NCBI GenBank assembly: GCA_024195265.1
Contig: JAJLRJ010000008.1
Location: 42,924,873-42,988,872 of the forward strand
Direction: 5' to 3'
Source: Dendrophyllia cribrosa
Lineage: Eukaryota > Cnidaria > Anthozoa > Scleractinia > Dendrophylliidae
DNA length: 64,000 nt
A program made the position numbers and the translations under genes. How positions within the stretch are numbered: position 1 is the stretch's first letter; every line of letters starts with the position of its first letter. The notes below the pieces were generated by a model. That model saw only the letters and a program-made list of their open reading frames with translations. It had not been told where the DNA came from and searched no databases. Shown here piece after piece: positions 44,401 through 56,050 of this stretch.

Positions 44401-47400
44401 ATCAAATTCAGAAATTCAATGAGAATGTTGCTTGACATGCACAAAATATTAGAGCAGTTTTCAATTGAGTGTCGTAAAACCAAAACCAAAGTAATTACTC
44501 TGACCAATCACAGCAGTCGTAAACAATCCAATGAACCAATCAGAGCTCGAAGCAATTACATGTCGCGGGCGCCAAGCGCGGGAAAACGCGTGCGAGCAAG
44601 TCACGATTGGTTTTGGTTTTACTTCTGATTGGTCGAGAAAGTAGCGCGAGATTTTTTAGCCAATCACAAAGCGTAGCAATGCAAAACCAAAGCAATTGTG
44701 TAATTACTTTCGACAGTCAATTGAAAACTGCTCTAGTTTGCCACTCAATGGTCTGAAATTGGATATTAGGGGTTTCGATAAGCAGTTGGTTGCACACCCC
44801 TACCACAATCATTTTCACTCAGATATTAAGCCAAGACATCCAGATTTTAAACACTGAGATATATTGACACGTACCCAATTTGTGCCGACAATGGGCTATT
44901 TTTGTTCAAAACAGCTATAAATATCTATTTAAAACTTTGTTTATGAAGTGTAAACAAAACATTTGTACTGACTTGGGAAATTGTCAATAGAGAACTGAAT
45001 ATCAAGTTTGTAATTTTAATATATTATCATTCTATCATATTCTATGATATGTTGCCTGCAACAATGTTTACATACACTTACATATTAACTAGTGCTATTT
45101 ACACCACCTACCTACCCACCTACATTAGCTATCTACTCACACACCTGGTCCCATTTGCAACAGGCAGAAAAACAAAGCGCATATTTTTCTTTACAGATTG
45201 TAATGTGAGAGGAAAGGGGGAAAGTTGTCCATCCTAGGACAGGAACATCCATTTTGCAGATCCAGATATAGAGCCTTGCAACTAAGATATATATGGCTTT
45301 AAACTTATAACCAAGCAAGGCAAAAAATCAAGCGAATGAAAAGAAGTTAATTTTTGAGCAACTATGGTTAAAAATCATGCCAGAAGCAAGTAATAAAGTC
45401 ATAAGTCATAGTGAATTTAATCTGTGTGAAAATGTGATATATGATGTTCAATGTCATTTTCCGATCAAAATAAAACTCATTAAAGAGAAAAGGTTTGTAA
45501 TTATTTTTCCTGACTCATGAGCACTCAACTGTACCTGGGAAATATTGCATGATGCATTAGGGCCTGGTCGCACTACAGTCAAAAACAAAAATTTGCCCGT
45601 GCAAAATGGCATAAAAACAAAAACATTCCCACAAAAGCGTGTCCTACCTGACAGTTTCTTTTGTTTTCCTCGATTTTTGCACGGGCGGAGTTTTGTTTTT
45701 GACTGTAGTGTGACCGGGCCCTTACTCAAGTCTGGATGCAATTATACAGTCTCCTATCCCTCCTGCCTAATAAACAGTCTATTATCCCCCTGCCCAATAT
45801 GCAGTCCATTATCCCTTCTGCCCAATATACAGTCTATTATGCCCGGCCCCTGGCCCAATCCATCTTCCCCCAAACTGGATGCTGCATTCAGTGGAAGCCC
45901 TGGCATTAACTGGGTGTCCTGCAGTTGGACAATGACCATCTTCATTTAAAGACAAACTAACCACTGGTAAGAATTTTGAAACTACATACCTATATTCTGG
46001 AACCTTTGTATCTGGGTTAGTTTTAAAGGTCTCAGGAAAGACTATGTGTTGAGAAAACTTGCAACCAACAGGAAAAGTATCTCCTACAACACAGTACTGA
46101 GGCTCGCCCCATAATGCCATGACTTTTCCCAAATCATGAAGAAGGCCTGTTAGTTGAAACCACTCCTTGTCTGGATGATCAGCACGAATACGCTCTGCTG
46201 TCTGGAATGCGTGCATTGAGTTTGGTAAGTCTGTGTCTGGGTCACTCTCATCCACAAGTGCATCCAACAGATGCACAGCATCAAGGGCTGTCATTTTATG
46301 CTTGTCTAGAGGGCACCATTTCTCTTTCTAGAATGCAAATAAATTATATTATTTGTCTGTGGCCTCATCTTACCTTATAAGGAAAAGAGAACACACAAAA
46401 TATCCGAGTGTGTTACACAGTAGATTGTGGTATTACACCTTAGTGTCCCAGTTTGAAGACACAGAAACTATAATAAAAGGAATTTCAGTTGATTAATAAA
46501 TCCCTTAATGAATAAATATAAAAATGTTCTCTGACTAAAGTGTTAAAAAAAAACCAGAGCTTTTGGCTGCCTGTACTGGAGTCTTCAAAGAGTGAAAGAG
46601 AATAGTAAAAATAGGCAGTCGAGGACTGCATGTGGTTACTGTTGTAAAAAGAAATTGATAATCAATATAAAGAATTGGTATTTATTCCTGTGTTACTAAA
46701 TCACATGCAACCTGTGTAAAATGGGTTATTGCAGAAAAAATCCCCCCTCTCTCCCCGACCTCGACAGATGCAAGATTTTTTTTACCCTCCCCCGCCCGGA
46801 TTTCTTGGCCAGCTAGACCCACCCTCGCACCTTGATTTTTAACCCAGAGACCCCCTCCGACCAGGATTCCCATTATCTTTTTGTAGGCCCTAAATTAATA
46901 GGTAATAAAAACAATACAAAAATGAAATCGCATTCAGGAAACCCGCATTTTTTTTTTCATTTTCAAATCTTTGGTGATAATTGCTATAAATTGGTCAAAC
47001 ATTTTTTAAATAAATGTTGTGTGACGCATTCACTAAAACCTCTCCATGATTTCAAGACCAAATTAATCAAAATGAAATGTTTCCATAAAGCTGGTTCTTT
47101 AAAAAAATGCTTTGATTTTGCCATCTATAATTATTATAAGTTTTTTCCAGGCTTCACAGTTTCTTCAAAGTGTTGTCGCAAATACACATTTTTTTATGCA
47201 AATTTCATGTGAAATGTAATTTGATAGCAAGCTGTTTTTTATGACCACTGAATCCAAGATATCTTTTCTATAAAAGGTCAAAACTATTGAATGAAACTCA
47301 CATTTCCTTGAACGTTTATTAAAAGAGTCAAACACTTATTAGAATTCAATGATTTTCTGCTTCTGGAAGTCTTGGCAATTTATTTATCCTAATTATATGG

Positions 47401-49886
47401 CGCGGAACGCTAGCGTCTGCAAAAATATAATAATAAAGCTTTAACCGAGCGGTTAAATGCAGTTAATGGAACGTGACGCCCTAGAGGTAGCTGGTCATGC
47501 AAACATTGCCCAGTGAGTAAACAATAAGCAAAGCTTCCATTCATTATGAATGCGTTCTATTCACTAGCTTGAAATGAATGGTATTCATGTCTAGAAAACG
47601 ATCAGATATGTGGATATATAGTCCAGAAATATATCTTAGCTTTACCTTGATTGGTTGTCGTTTTCAAAAGCTCTATTCATGGCTCGTAGTTAGCCACGTT
47701 GTGTATTTTTACTTTATAGTACAAATGTAGTCATTGGTCGCACTCAAAGACACTGTCTCTATATAAAAGCAGTAGTACACAATCCCAGGTCATTATCCTG
47801 GCAGCATTGCACGAAGTAGTAACAGCTTATAAATTTGTTTCCCACCCTCCCTCCCTTTGGAGATGGGTTGTTTTGTTTACTTTATTAAACTAGGGGTCAC
47901 TCCTTGTGGTTTGGCTAAGTCTGCGTAGCGACTTCCCCCAAGCTCTTGGCATTCCTTGTGTGTTGCCATGGTTTTACCTTTGCCTTCATCTTGTTCGTGA
48001 TCCAGCCCGGGCGGTGCTGGGGAGATAAGGAAGGCTCTGCCAATACTCTTGTCCTATCCCCAAGTTGCGGGGAGATAAGTGAGGCTTACATTGTGTGCAT
48101 AACCCAAAGTCGCGAATTACCTGCCACAGGGTTGTGTACCCCCTATGACGCCACGTTGTTGTTTTATTGCGTCTCAACATGTTTGTTTGGATTTGGTTAC
48201 GTCTAATAAGTCCAAATAGCAACATAGGAACAGTGACATTAAACATCACAAAATAATTCAATTCATTTCAGCAACCTATTTTTATTATGTTTTCTGAAAT
48301 TTCCGACTTTTCCTGAGTGTGTATATGGAATGTCATTCTTATCTGGAAAAGATGATTTGCATAATGCTTTCACGAATCAAAAAAAGAAGTTCTGAATGGT
48401 CAAAGGTACAAAAATGAAATGCTGGCGGCATTTGAATCATGAGTTCAGATAGCTCATGGTCTGCAAACAAACACTATGATTCACAGCTCGTCATTTCACT
48501 AAAACCTTTTTACAAACCACAAAAACACCTAAAATAATCTTTGAAAACAATACTTGGCCACATTTGGTGATAGCTGTGCTTGGTAAAGCAGTAAAAAGAA
48601 CGAGAAAGCATTGTTTACTTTCCCACGGATTCCAAAGCACGTACGTACAAACAGAACTGCCTTGACAATCGAGTCGTCCAATCCAAAGCTATCCAAACTG
48701 TCTCATCGTACAGCAATCAGGTGAACTCGGCACAACTTTGTGCTTCAGAAAGTCGAACTTAACTTACTTACACAGGTGACAACATAGTGGTTGTAACCAC
48801 AAAAACGTGCCTGGTCTCAAGACCATCGCATTGACTTTGACAATGCTTCTATTATTGACAGAGGAAATTACAATGTTAGAAAAACTATGGCACATAGCAG
48901 CAACTAATTTGCCCACTACCAAGTCAATATAAAATTCCTTTGAAACAACAACTTTAATTTGTTTCAACAATTGAACACTGCAGTACAGGCAGCCGGAAGC
49001 TTGTTTTTTTTTTAAAGATTTTAGCCAGAGAATGTTTTTCTTTGTTTATTCGTTACGATTAACCCTGGCTACAGGTCTACAATTTTCTTATAATAAATAA
49101 ATCCCTTATTAAATGGTTTAAATGGATAATATGTGCATACATTTTCTCATTCCTCAAAATACTACACATTATCTGTAATTAATAAGATGTACATGTATTT
49201 ATTTGTCTTTGGCAAAAAAGATAACACAAAGAGTCACTGATATAATAAGGAGCCTCATCAACAAGTAAAAGTCAACTAGAAGCTAATTTAACAAGGCCGA
49301 GAAGGGGTAAGAAATGAGTGAAGAAGATGTAATTATCATAACATTACTAATAGCCAATTTAAAAAAAAATACCATAATAATCTTTTAAGTGCAGGCTCAG
49401 CCTCACCAGGGTGGAATTATTCAAGTCTCCTTTGAATGGCACAATGGAATTCAGAGTACATGTACAATGTAGGAATGCTAGGACGTAGCATTGTGTGTTC
49501 ATATACAAATGTGCACCGTATGCAAATTACCAGAAAGTTGAAGCATAGTATGTGCAGTCTCTGCTGAAAACAAAAGAAATTGGAAAAATCGGACTTACAT
49601 CAAGCACCACCCAAACCTGCACTTTAAAGAGTATTATCATGGTATTTTTCGAAGTGGCCTATATGGATATCTCTGTTATTTATAAACTTACCTTCCGCTT
49701 GACAAAGTCCATGGTTTGATTTTCATGCATCAAAACATAAGTCTTGTAGACTTGTTCAGTTTGAAGGTTAACTTCATAATTTCTAAAATCACCCTCACAT
49801 TTATCTGTTCTGGATACAATGAAGTCATTGTACTCCTTGTATGCATCCTCAGGCCTATGGACCTGTGATGGATCTACTAGGGCAAC
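41261..49886 (-). CDS. MIOX: myo-Inositol oxygenase, six exons visible, first exon missing
   Basis: A cytosolic non-haem di-iron enzyme that cleaves myo-inositol with O2 to D-glucuronate. Exons on the - strand: 49886-49692, 46327-45990, 44220-44153, 43636-43587, 42236-42124, 41369-41261. All introns are GT-AG and the joins keep one frame of 290 residues, close to the usual 285. Numbering from the first visible residue, the iron ligands are H104 (NSMHAF), H129 and D130 (LLHDLGK), H199 (SWGHDE), H225 (RYHSFYPWH) and D258 (NKYDLYSK). [11 protein letters not shown] and GDTFPVGC are hallmark stretches, and the C-terminus CPGELSW is typical. The 5' exon with the initiator Met (only a few residues expected) lies upstream of an acceptor at 49887 and was not identified. 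No stop or frameshift was seen. The introns are loaded with MITEs. Confidence 0.95.
41394..41508. mobile_element. MITE hairpin next to the last MIOX 3' splice site
   Basis: Arms containing AGATCTGTATGGGCGTTTAC and its near-complement, with TAAGTA/TACTTA outer ends. It begins 24 bp upstream (in the gene's sense) of the acceptor of the last MIOX exon. Confidence 0.75.
41941..42043. mobile_element. MITE (TTTGGTTTGAAAATTTTCAA family), copy 1
   Basis: Ends CTTTGGTTTGAAAATTTTCA and a near-complement. A second copy is at 62256-62385. In the last MIOX intron. Confidence 0.65.
43698..43755. repeat. Minisatellite of TTGCATG units
   Basis: Irregular array of GCATGTTGCATG and GCATGCTGCATG words in a MIOX intron (between the HDE- and YMYHV-encoding exons). 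Confidence 0.75.
44451..44735. mobile_element. MITE family X, best-preserved copy
   Basis: Ends GAGCAGTTTTCAATTGAGTG and CAGTCAATTGAAAACTGCTC with TA on both sides (44450-44451, 44734-44735), suggesting a TA target. Many CCAAT/ATTGG words. In a MIOX intron. Other copies are at 15062, 32596 and 55751. Confidence 0.8.
45559..45722. mobile_element. 164-bp MITE in a MIOX intron
   Basis: Arms AGGGCCTGGTCGCACTACAG then AAAAACAAAAATTTGCCCGT. The right arm is their near-complement. Confidence 0.8.
45747..45847. repeat. 28-bp minisatellite, about 3.5 units
   Basis: Unit CAGTCTATTATCCCTTCTGC then CCAATATA, with small differences. In a MIOX intron; the 134- and 161-codon frames that run through it are not real beyond the exon. 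Confidence 0.8.
46328..49691 (-). other. Large MIOX intron (3.36 kb)
   Basis: Separates the exon ending FVKRK from the exon starting KEKWCPL. C-rich tract at 46738-46800. A TATA-like TCTATATAAAAGCAG at about 47758 and AT-rich words occur, but no gene is supported; the 47946-48206 and 47986-48261 frames overlap each other on opposite strands. Confidence 0.6.
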
Positions 49887-49926
49887 CTGAAGTGAAACAG
49901 ATAAAGCATATGAGAATACACTCATG

Positions 49927-50200
49927 TAGCAACTATTTCTTTCCTCACTACATTGGTTACCAGTTAAGCAAAGAATATCATTTAAATTATTACTTTTAAC
50001 TTACAAGGCCCTAAATGGATTAGCCCCAGGTTATATATATATAGCTATATAAACCCACTAGACTTTTATTAGCTTATTTAATTTGACTATTCTATTTTAG
50101 TTCTAGTTAATTGATTGTATGAATTAAGTGATTGTAAAGCGCCATTGGGCTTCAAGGAAATGGCACTATATAAATTTTACATTATTATTATTATTACATT
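49927..50200 (+). pseudogene. LINE reverse-transcriptase fragment and tail
   Basis: The + strand reads SLHWLPVKQRISFKLLLL and then TYKALNGLAPGYI, the conserved C-terminal block of CR1/L2-like LINE ORF2. It ends with GCGCCATTGGGCTTC...TATAAATTTTAC and an ATT tail. It lies immediately beside the first visible MIOX exon (opposite strand), just upstream in the gene. Confidence 0.75.
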
Positions 50201-50206
50201 ATTTTG

Positions 50207-50400
50207 TATATGCTAACCCTTTCACTTCCAGAGTCAAATATAAAGACAGACATCAATAAAATTCTAATGTTTGAGTCCGTGGACAAAATACTATGGTAGG
50301 ACCATTCAAATGAAACCTCTTTGGCATTACTTTTGCATGGTAACATGATTTTGTTTTTCAATATTTTACAAAATGAAATCTGGGATTTTGACATTGATCT
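50207..50400 (+). repeat. Dispersed repeat, copy 3 of 3 (GCAGTACTTTTGCATGG family)
   Basis: Starts GCTAACCCTTTCACTTCCAG and contains ACCATTCAAATGAAACCTCT and ATTACTTTTGCATGGTAAC, as in 29998-30165. Confidence 0.6.
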
Positions 50401-50476
50401 AAACAGTCAACTTCTGCCTTGTGTCTAGACGGGACTGGCTATAATATATAGGCACTAATTCATGGTAAGAAGTTCA

Positions 50477-50627
50477 AGTCAATCAATCAATCAATCCATC
50501 AATCAATCAATCAAGCAGTCAACAGGAGCATCCCCAGGTGAGGGTTCTGGGATCCCCCTCCCTCCCCTTTCGATAAATTTTTCCTGCCTGAACATGACAT
50601 GCACATGCGTTATCAATCAATCAATCA
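50477..50627 (+). repeat. TCAA microsatellites
   Basis: Two arrays of TCAA units, about 50479-50514 and 50609-50627, separated by C-rich sequence. Confidence 0.8.
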
Positions 50628-50740
50628 TCTTTATTTAAACACGTAATCCCATTCATAAAAATGCTCTTCCAGAAAGCCGTGCAAAAATCATGCAATAAAA
50701 AAAAACAATATTAGATAAATATGGTCATTATAATTTTAAG

Positions 50741-52047
50741 GGCCGAGAGCATAACCAACCTATGTGGAATTTTAGGCCTTTTTCAATTTTTCTTGCTCAG
50801 ACTTGTCCATTTTTGGCATGTGAACTACAAATTAGTTGCAAAACATTGTTCAGAATTTTTTTATGTTGTTTTTTTCCGTCATTTTCGAGAAATACCATAT
50901 GCAAAAAAAAAAATCAAAGGTTCCTATTGTAACGCAATATTGCAGTAATCTTATGTTTTCACACTGACATGGTTCAATATCTATTTTTTAAAATCACTTT
51001 CATAATGGCCAGTTCAAAAAAAAAAGAAAAGGATGCTGAGCATGAACCGAACCGGGGCCGGCCGAGTGCCAATCCCGGACCCAACCCACGAGACCATCGA
51101 GGAACACATGCGCAATCAAGACTAAGTTTTATTATTAAAGGTAGATAGCATCAAAACATGTATCTCAATTTGAAAATCCTTTTGGATCGATTTGAATGAT
51201 GCATTAAAGACTCCAAATGCGAAACATCTTTTGGCTGGCCAGTAAGAACTCATTTCCTGCTGCCCAAAGCTGTATTTCAAGTGCCCGACCATGCACAGCG
51301 GACCCATCTACCACCGTCGCAAAGCATGTCGGGAAATCCTACGGGAAAACCGAAATGGAGTTCCTGCCCGAAAATTATAACAAAATACTATAAGTCTGGA
51401 AGCACTTTGGATATGGGGCATTTCGACCATGGCACGGGATGGGAAATGGCCCACAACTCACAACGCTGCCCCTTTTCTCATCCGAAGTGATTCCAGACTT
51501 TTCTGCCGGCTCGTCTTGTCCACCAAGGTCCATTTTTCACCATGAATGCTAAATGGCACTTTAGACACAAGGTACGACAAGAAACACGACTCGTTTCTTT
51601 GAGAGGTGCAGAGACTTAAGGATTTCCGGACTTAACGATGTCTTTCAATCACCGGATGAGCCTTATACACGTTGGCTAATATACACACGCTACAGACGAT
51701 GTGTTACCGTAGTAAGCTTATGATAGATAAGCAAGTCAGGCGTGCGTAAATAATGGTATTTTTGTTCAGGTTGTTGGCACTGGTCAGGAGTATTGCGATC
51801 GTATATTCTCACGGCCAATCTGCTTTGAAATGGCGTCGAAATTGTGCTCTGAATGTACACTCAAAGCACTGGAGCGCCAGAACTCTGCTTTTTCAGGTTA
51901 AATTAGTTAAATTCCTTAGGGTAAGTGCAAATTTGACAAGGGTTTGTGATTGATGTTATTTGCTGTACAATAAAATGGGGCAAATCTGAGAAAGAAAAAA
52001 TAAAAAAAGGTCTTAAATTCCCATAGGTTGGTTATGCTCTCGCCCGT
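50741..52047. mobile_element. Candidate 1.3-kb TIR element
   Basis: GGGCCGAGAGCATAACCAAC with CTATGTGGAAT at the left is complementary to AATTCCCATAGGTTGGTTAT with GCTCTCGCCC at the right. The interior frames (51281-51490 +, 51122-51307 -) have no recognised domain. No clear target duplication. The missing MIOX first exon could lie in or beyond it. Confidence 0.45.
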
Positions 52048-52467
52048 TCAATTGTCCTAAATTACAAAATAATGTGATATTAATGATTTCAGGCAGAAGC
52101 TTATCACATAGAAGCGTGCAACTTACGCCTATATGTTCAGAACTATGCTGGGGATTATTAGAATTCCCAACCGACCAATCAGAATCGCGGATTGAATTTT
52201 TGCCCTTATATGGAAGGAGGTTTTCAGCTCCACACGGCCGCTCAAATCGGCAAGAAAACTTCGAGGAAACTTCAAGCGCTTCGTGAAATATGGACAGCTT
52301 ACTTTCGCGGCTATTCTCAACACCGCGAAATCTGGACAACTCAGGTTTTTTCAAGCCTTGTTTCATCTCTACCAAATAACCACTAAAATGGCTCTTTCAA
52401 GAATTTCATGTGCAATATGGTAATGTATTTTACTTATTCAAATGTAGTTTCAAATTAGAAAGATTGT
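52048..52467. other. Intergenic, overlapping ORFs only
   Basis: Frames on both strands (for example 120 codons at 52013-52375 -) overlap each other and have no recognised domain. Confidence 0.35.
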
Positions 52468-53117
52468 TTAAGGTGATTCCCTAGTTTTGCATTGCGCATC
52501 ACTACTGCGCATAATAAATTGTGTCATTTGCGCTTGCACGAGTGCGCGCGCACTCCGAAGGGGTTTCCTTTAAGGATTCAATTACAAAGAGGATTTCACG
52601 CTGGTCAGGAACAATAGCTTGACAACGAGCACGGTGACCCCCAATTTTTAATGCAGAAATTTAAAAGACACACGGTTGACTACAATATATCGCAATTTAA
52701 AGAAAAGTTAAAAATTCTGCTTTGAAATATTTGTATTTGAGTGCTGTAAAGAACACGTCTTCAGGTAGTGTTGGGTAAGCCGTACGCTGCAAATTCTTTA
52801 ATTTCTTTCATAATCTTAATTCCTGGTCAACTAAAATAGTTTATAATGTAAGATCAAAGTCAATTTTGTTGAACTGCTCTATAATTTTAATCCAAGCAAT
52901 GATTTTTTTTTAGAAATTATAGTCCCCTTTCTGATTACTAGGGTTCAGTAATGAAACCTCGCGGGTCGTATAGTTACTATAATGGCCATCCATGTTGTGC
53001 AAAAACGAGCACGGTGACCCCTATTTTTCATTTTGTGATGCTCATAACATAATTACCATCTGGACCAAGTTTTAGAAAATCGTAAAAATTCCTTCTTTTT
53101 CAATGGAATCACCTTAA
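52468..53117. mobile_element. TTAA-flanked MITE
   Basis: TTAAGGTGATTCC at the left and GGAATCACCTTAA at the right: exact 9-bp inverted ends inside TTAA. The phrase ACGAGCACGGTGACCCC occurs twice inside (about 52625 and 53005). No ORF. Confidence 0.75.
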
Positions 53118-53129
53118 GTCAGGTTTTTA

Positions 53130-53172
53130 TGATAGTAACAAAATATGAATAATTCATATTTTGTTACTATCA
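53130..53172. repeat. 43-bp perfect palindrome
   Basis: Two 21-nt arms (TGATAGTAACAAAATATGAA plus T and their exact complement) around a single A at 53151. It begins 13 bp after a TTAA element. Confidence 0.85.
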
Positions 53173-54377
53173 AACAATTATTGTTTTTAACTTCACAAAG
53201 AGATTGAAGCGTATGGAAGAAGCGAAGCAAATTCTCATGATTCGGTACGCATGCCATGTGTTTTTCTGTTTTATTTTGAAAACAAAGATGTTTTTACTCT
53301 CCTTTTCGCTTATAATTTATCGCTCAAACATATAATATTTCGTGTCTGTCTTGAGCTTAGGGTTTTTCTTCCCAAATCGGTTGGAATAAAATTTGTTGTA
53401 TAGATTTTGAAATATGAACGGCAGCACGGTGTTTATAAATATTCAGTTTGCTGTATTTTAAACAGCCAACACTTTTTAAAACTTTCACCGACTTTGTCAA
53501 CCCATCCTTACCATGGTTTTTCTTTGTATATACTATAATTGTTTTTCAAAGCGATTTTTGAGAGGAAATGAGCATACCAAATCAGTAAGTTTTAAACATG
53601 TTTATTTAGCTCTCGAGCCTACTTGTTTTCCGAATTTATGATTTCGTATGAGAAAGTTCTGATCATTTGTATCTTGAGAAATAATTTAACGTACTATTTT
53701 TAAAACTGAGTTGCGTTAATTTTTTGTTTTGTAAATGTGGCATTGCTTAGGTTCTGAACTCACAGAGTACGTTTTCATCATCTCGACAAAACTAAATTGC
53801 GGTTTTCTTGAGGAATTTCAAAGTTTTCGTATCATTGATTGTTTTCGAGCAGAAGCTAACATGAGCTGTTTCAAATTATGATTTGTTATGAGTAATTTTA
53901 ATTGTGATAAACTGGCTGTTGAAGATCTGTATTTATTCATTCAACTACATTGTATTTGAGTCTATTTGTCTTTGTTTTTAAATAAAAGTGATTTGGAGAA
54001 CCCTACATGTTGTGTGCATCTTTATTTCATTTTCATCTTTCTTTGATGCAGGTGTCCTAAAGTTTTGAACTCTGTGTTTTTATCATTTCAATGTATTTCA
54101 TTCATTAACTGATTTTGATTGCTGGTATGTTGCTGTTGACACAAATCGCTGTGGAGTATTACCGGTAAGTTAAACCTGAGATGGCAAGCAATCTAAATGG
54201 GAATTTTTTCGCTCTGCCGGCAATGTTTTTCCACGGTGCGTAGAAGTAGGCTTCTTTTAGAACTCCATATTAGGAAGTAAATTCTGATTGGCTCCCGCAT
54301 TTTCTAAAAATCCCCAGCATCAGAAACGAGTTAATCGCTTCTCTGTTATGAGCTTCTGTTTCAGGCTTGTCTGTCCT
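53173..54377. other. Intergenic, nothing recognised
   Basis: AT-rich unique sequence with only short frames. No gene, RNA or repeat I can support. Confidence 0.4.
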
Positions 54378-55388
54378 TTAACCGATTGACACCTGAGGAT
54401 TTTTGCGTTTTTGAGTGATTTTCTGCATACACACGCCCCATAGGATTTCCTGACTTCATATTTGGAGTTACCATTGAAAGTGCTGCTGTTCTAAAACACT
54501 GAAGGTTCGAGTTTACTGGAAACGTCATTGTGACGATCTCATTTTGCTTGGTTGATTTGCAATAAAGGGTCCAATATGAATTATCTACTATTTTTGGTAA
54601 GTTCACAGCCATTTTTCATCTTTAGTAGCTCCCTGATGAGCACCATTAAGCTTGGAGGTAGTTCAGAGTCCACTTCTCAACGAAGCGAGTTAGGTGTTGT
54701 ACTTCGTTTACGAATTTGGCTCGTTGCTCGTTGAACTGGAAAAATGGCCGCCTGGAAACGAAGTAGCTTTGGGACTTGACTCTGGATGAATTTCTCGACC
54801 TACCGCGGCATATTTTGGAAGTTGCGACCACAGGAGAACACAACAAGCGCGAAATTTTGGCGGTGGGTCAGAGTGGCTGTGGACTTTGTATATATATGAA
54901 AAGTGTGGAGGACGGAATGAACGCTGTCGAAAAATCTCTTTATTTCCCAGCATGCAGTGTGGTGGTGAGATGTTGAAAATCGAGGCAAGGTGAGTATGCA
55001 CTAGAATAAGAAGCTGTAGCTCGGCCCGAGCAACGAATAAGAGCAAAAAAATTCACTGCTAAGCTAGGACTAGGACTAAATTTTGCTGTAAATGTTGACT
55101 TTTGGGTTTGCCACGATGATTTGAATAAAAAAAACTAAAGGCAAAAACGTTATTTTTGTTGTTTTTCTATGACGTTAAAAACGGTAATTTTTGTTATTGT
55201 CCAAATTCAAACGCTGATATTCTGCAAAAATCGCTGACTTTTTGGTGTTTATTGGGTATCTCAATTTGAAAGACTTTCTAGTCAATGCTCACAACTGCTA
55301 GTTAAGGCAATGTTCGCATGATTGAGAAAGTTACAATTTTTTAAAGCAGTGGAGTCTTGTACGGGCGGTTCAGGTGTCAATGGGTTAA
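54378..55388. mobile_element. 1-kb TTAA-flanked element inside a LINE
   Basis: TTAA at 54378-54381 and 55385-55388. The inner ends are CCGATTGACACCTGA and TCAGGTGTCAATGGG. The LINE frame to its right (55548-55389, -) continues to its left in the same frame if the element plus one TTAA is removed. The frame at 54361-54612 inside has no recognised domain. Confidence 0.7.
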
Positions 55389-55548
55389 TAGTATTTGATT
55401 GACTATTCGACAGAACCGCCCCTCTATAGTGGAAGCTATTTTTTCCAGCCACAGTATACGGTCTTGGTACAAACAAATTATGTGTTGAGTTTCTTAGATT
55501 GTAAGAATGCATAGAGTTTGTACTATTAAAAATTTGAGCCAAATGCAA
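55389..55548 (-). pseudogene. LINE ORF2 C-terminal fragment
   Basis: Reads MHSYNLRNSTHNLFVPRPYT and then GKNSFHYRGAVL, a typical non-LTR reverse-transcriptase tail, and is cut off by the TTAA element at 55388. Confidence 0.7.
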
Positions 55549-55721
55549 TTAAGTAGCAATTGCAATTAAGTAGCAAATGCAATTATCAGTAACTTAACAA
55601 GTTAAGTTTGAGGCTGAGTCTAGTAGTTTGAGTCATGAGTCAAGTTCAAGTTAAGTTTAAACAAAATATTTTCTCCTTTTTTGCAATTATTTTTTTGTTT
55701 ACCTGTGAGACAATTTAGACA

Positions 55722-56050
55722 ATAATAATAATAATAATAATAATAATAATTAAGCAGTTTTCAATTGAGTGTGAAAAGTAATACACAATTGCTTTGGTTT
55801 TTCATTGCTACGCTTTGTGATTGGCTAAAAAATCTTGCCCCACTTTCTCGACCAATCAGAAGTAAACCAAAACCAATCGTGACCTGCTCGCACACATTTT
55901 CCCATGCTTAGCGCCACTGCCGAATATAATAAATTGCTTCAAGCTCTGATTGGTTCATTGGATTGTTTACGACTGCTGTGATTGGTCAGAGTAATTGCTT
56001 TGGTTTTGGTTTTACCACAATCAATTCAAAACTGCTCTAATAATAAAAGA
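55722..56050. mobile_element. MITE family X, copy 4, inserted in an AAT microsatellite
   Basis: The array of AAT units (about 55722-55750) is interrupted by 55751-56040, ends TAAGCAGTTTTCAATTGAGT and AATTCAAAACTGCTCTAA, and resumes as TAATAA. The interior matches 44451-44735 in inverted orientation. Confidence 0.75.

Noticed and set aside
45545..45949. 134-codon + strand ORF
   Set aside because: It crosses a MITE and a 28-bp minisatellite in a MIOX intron.
47946..48261. Overlapping ORFs on both strands and a TATA-like box in the large MIOX intron
   Set aside because: No domain, no consistent splice sites and no LTR boundaries could be fixed.
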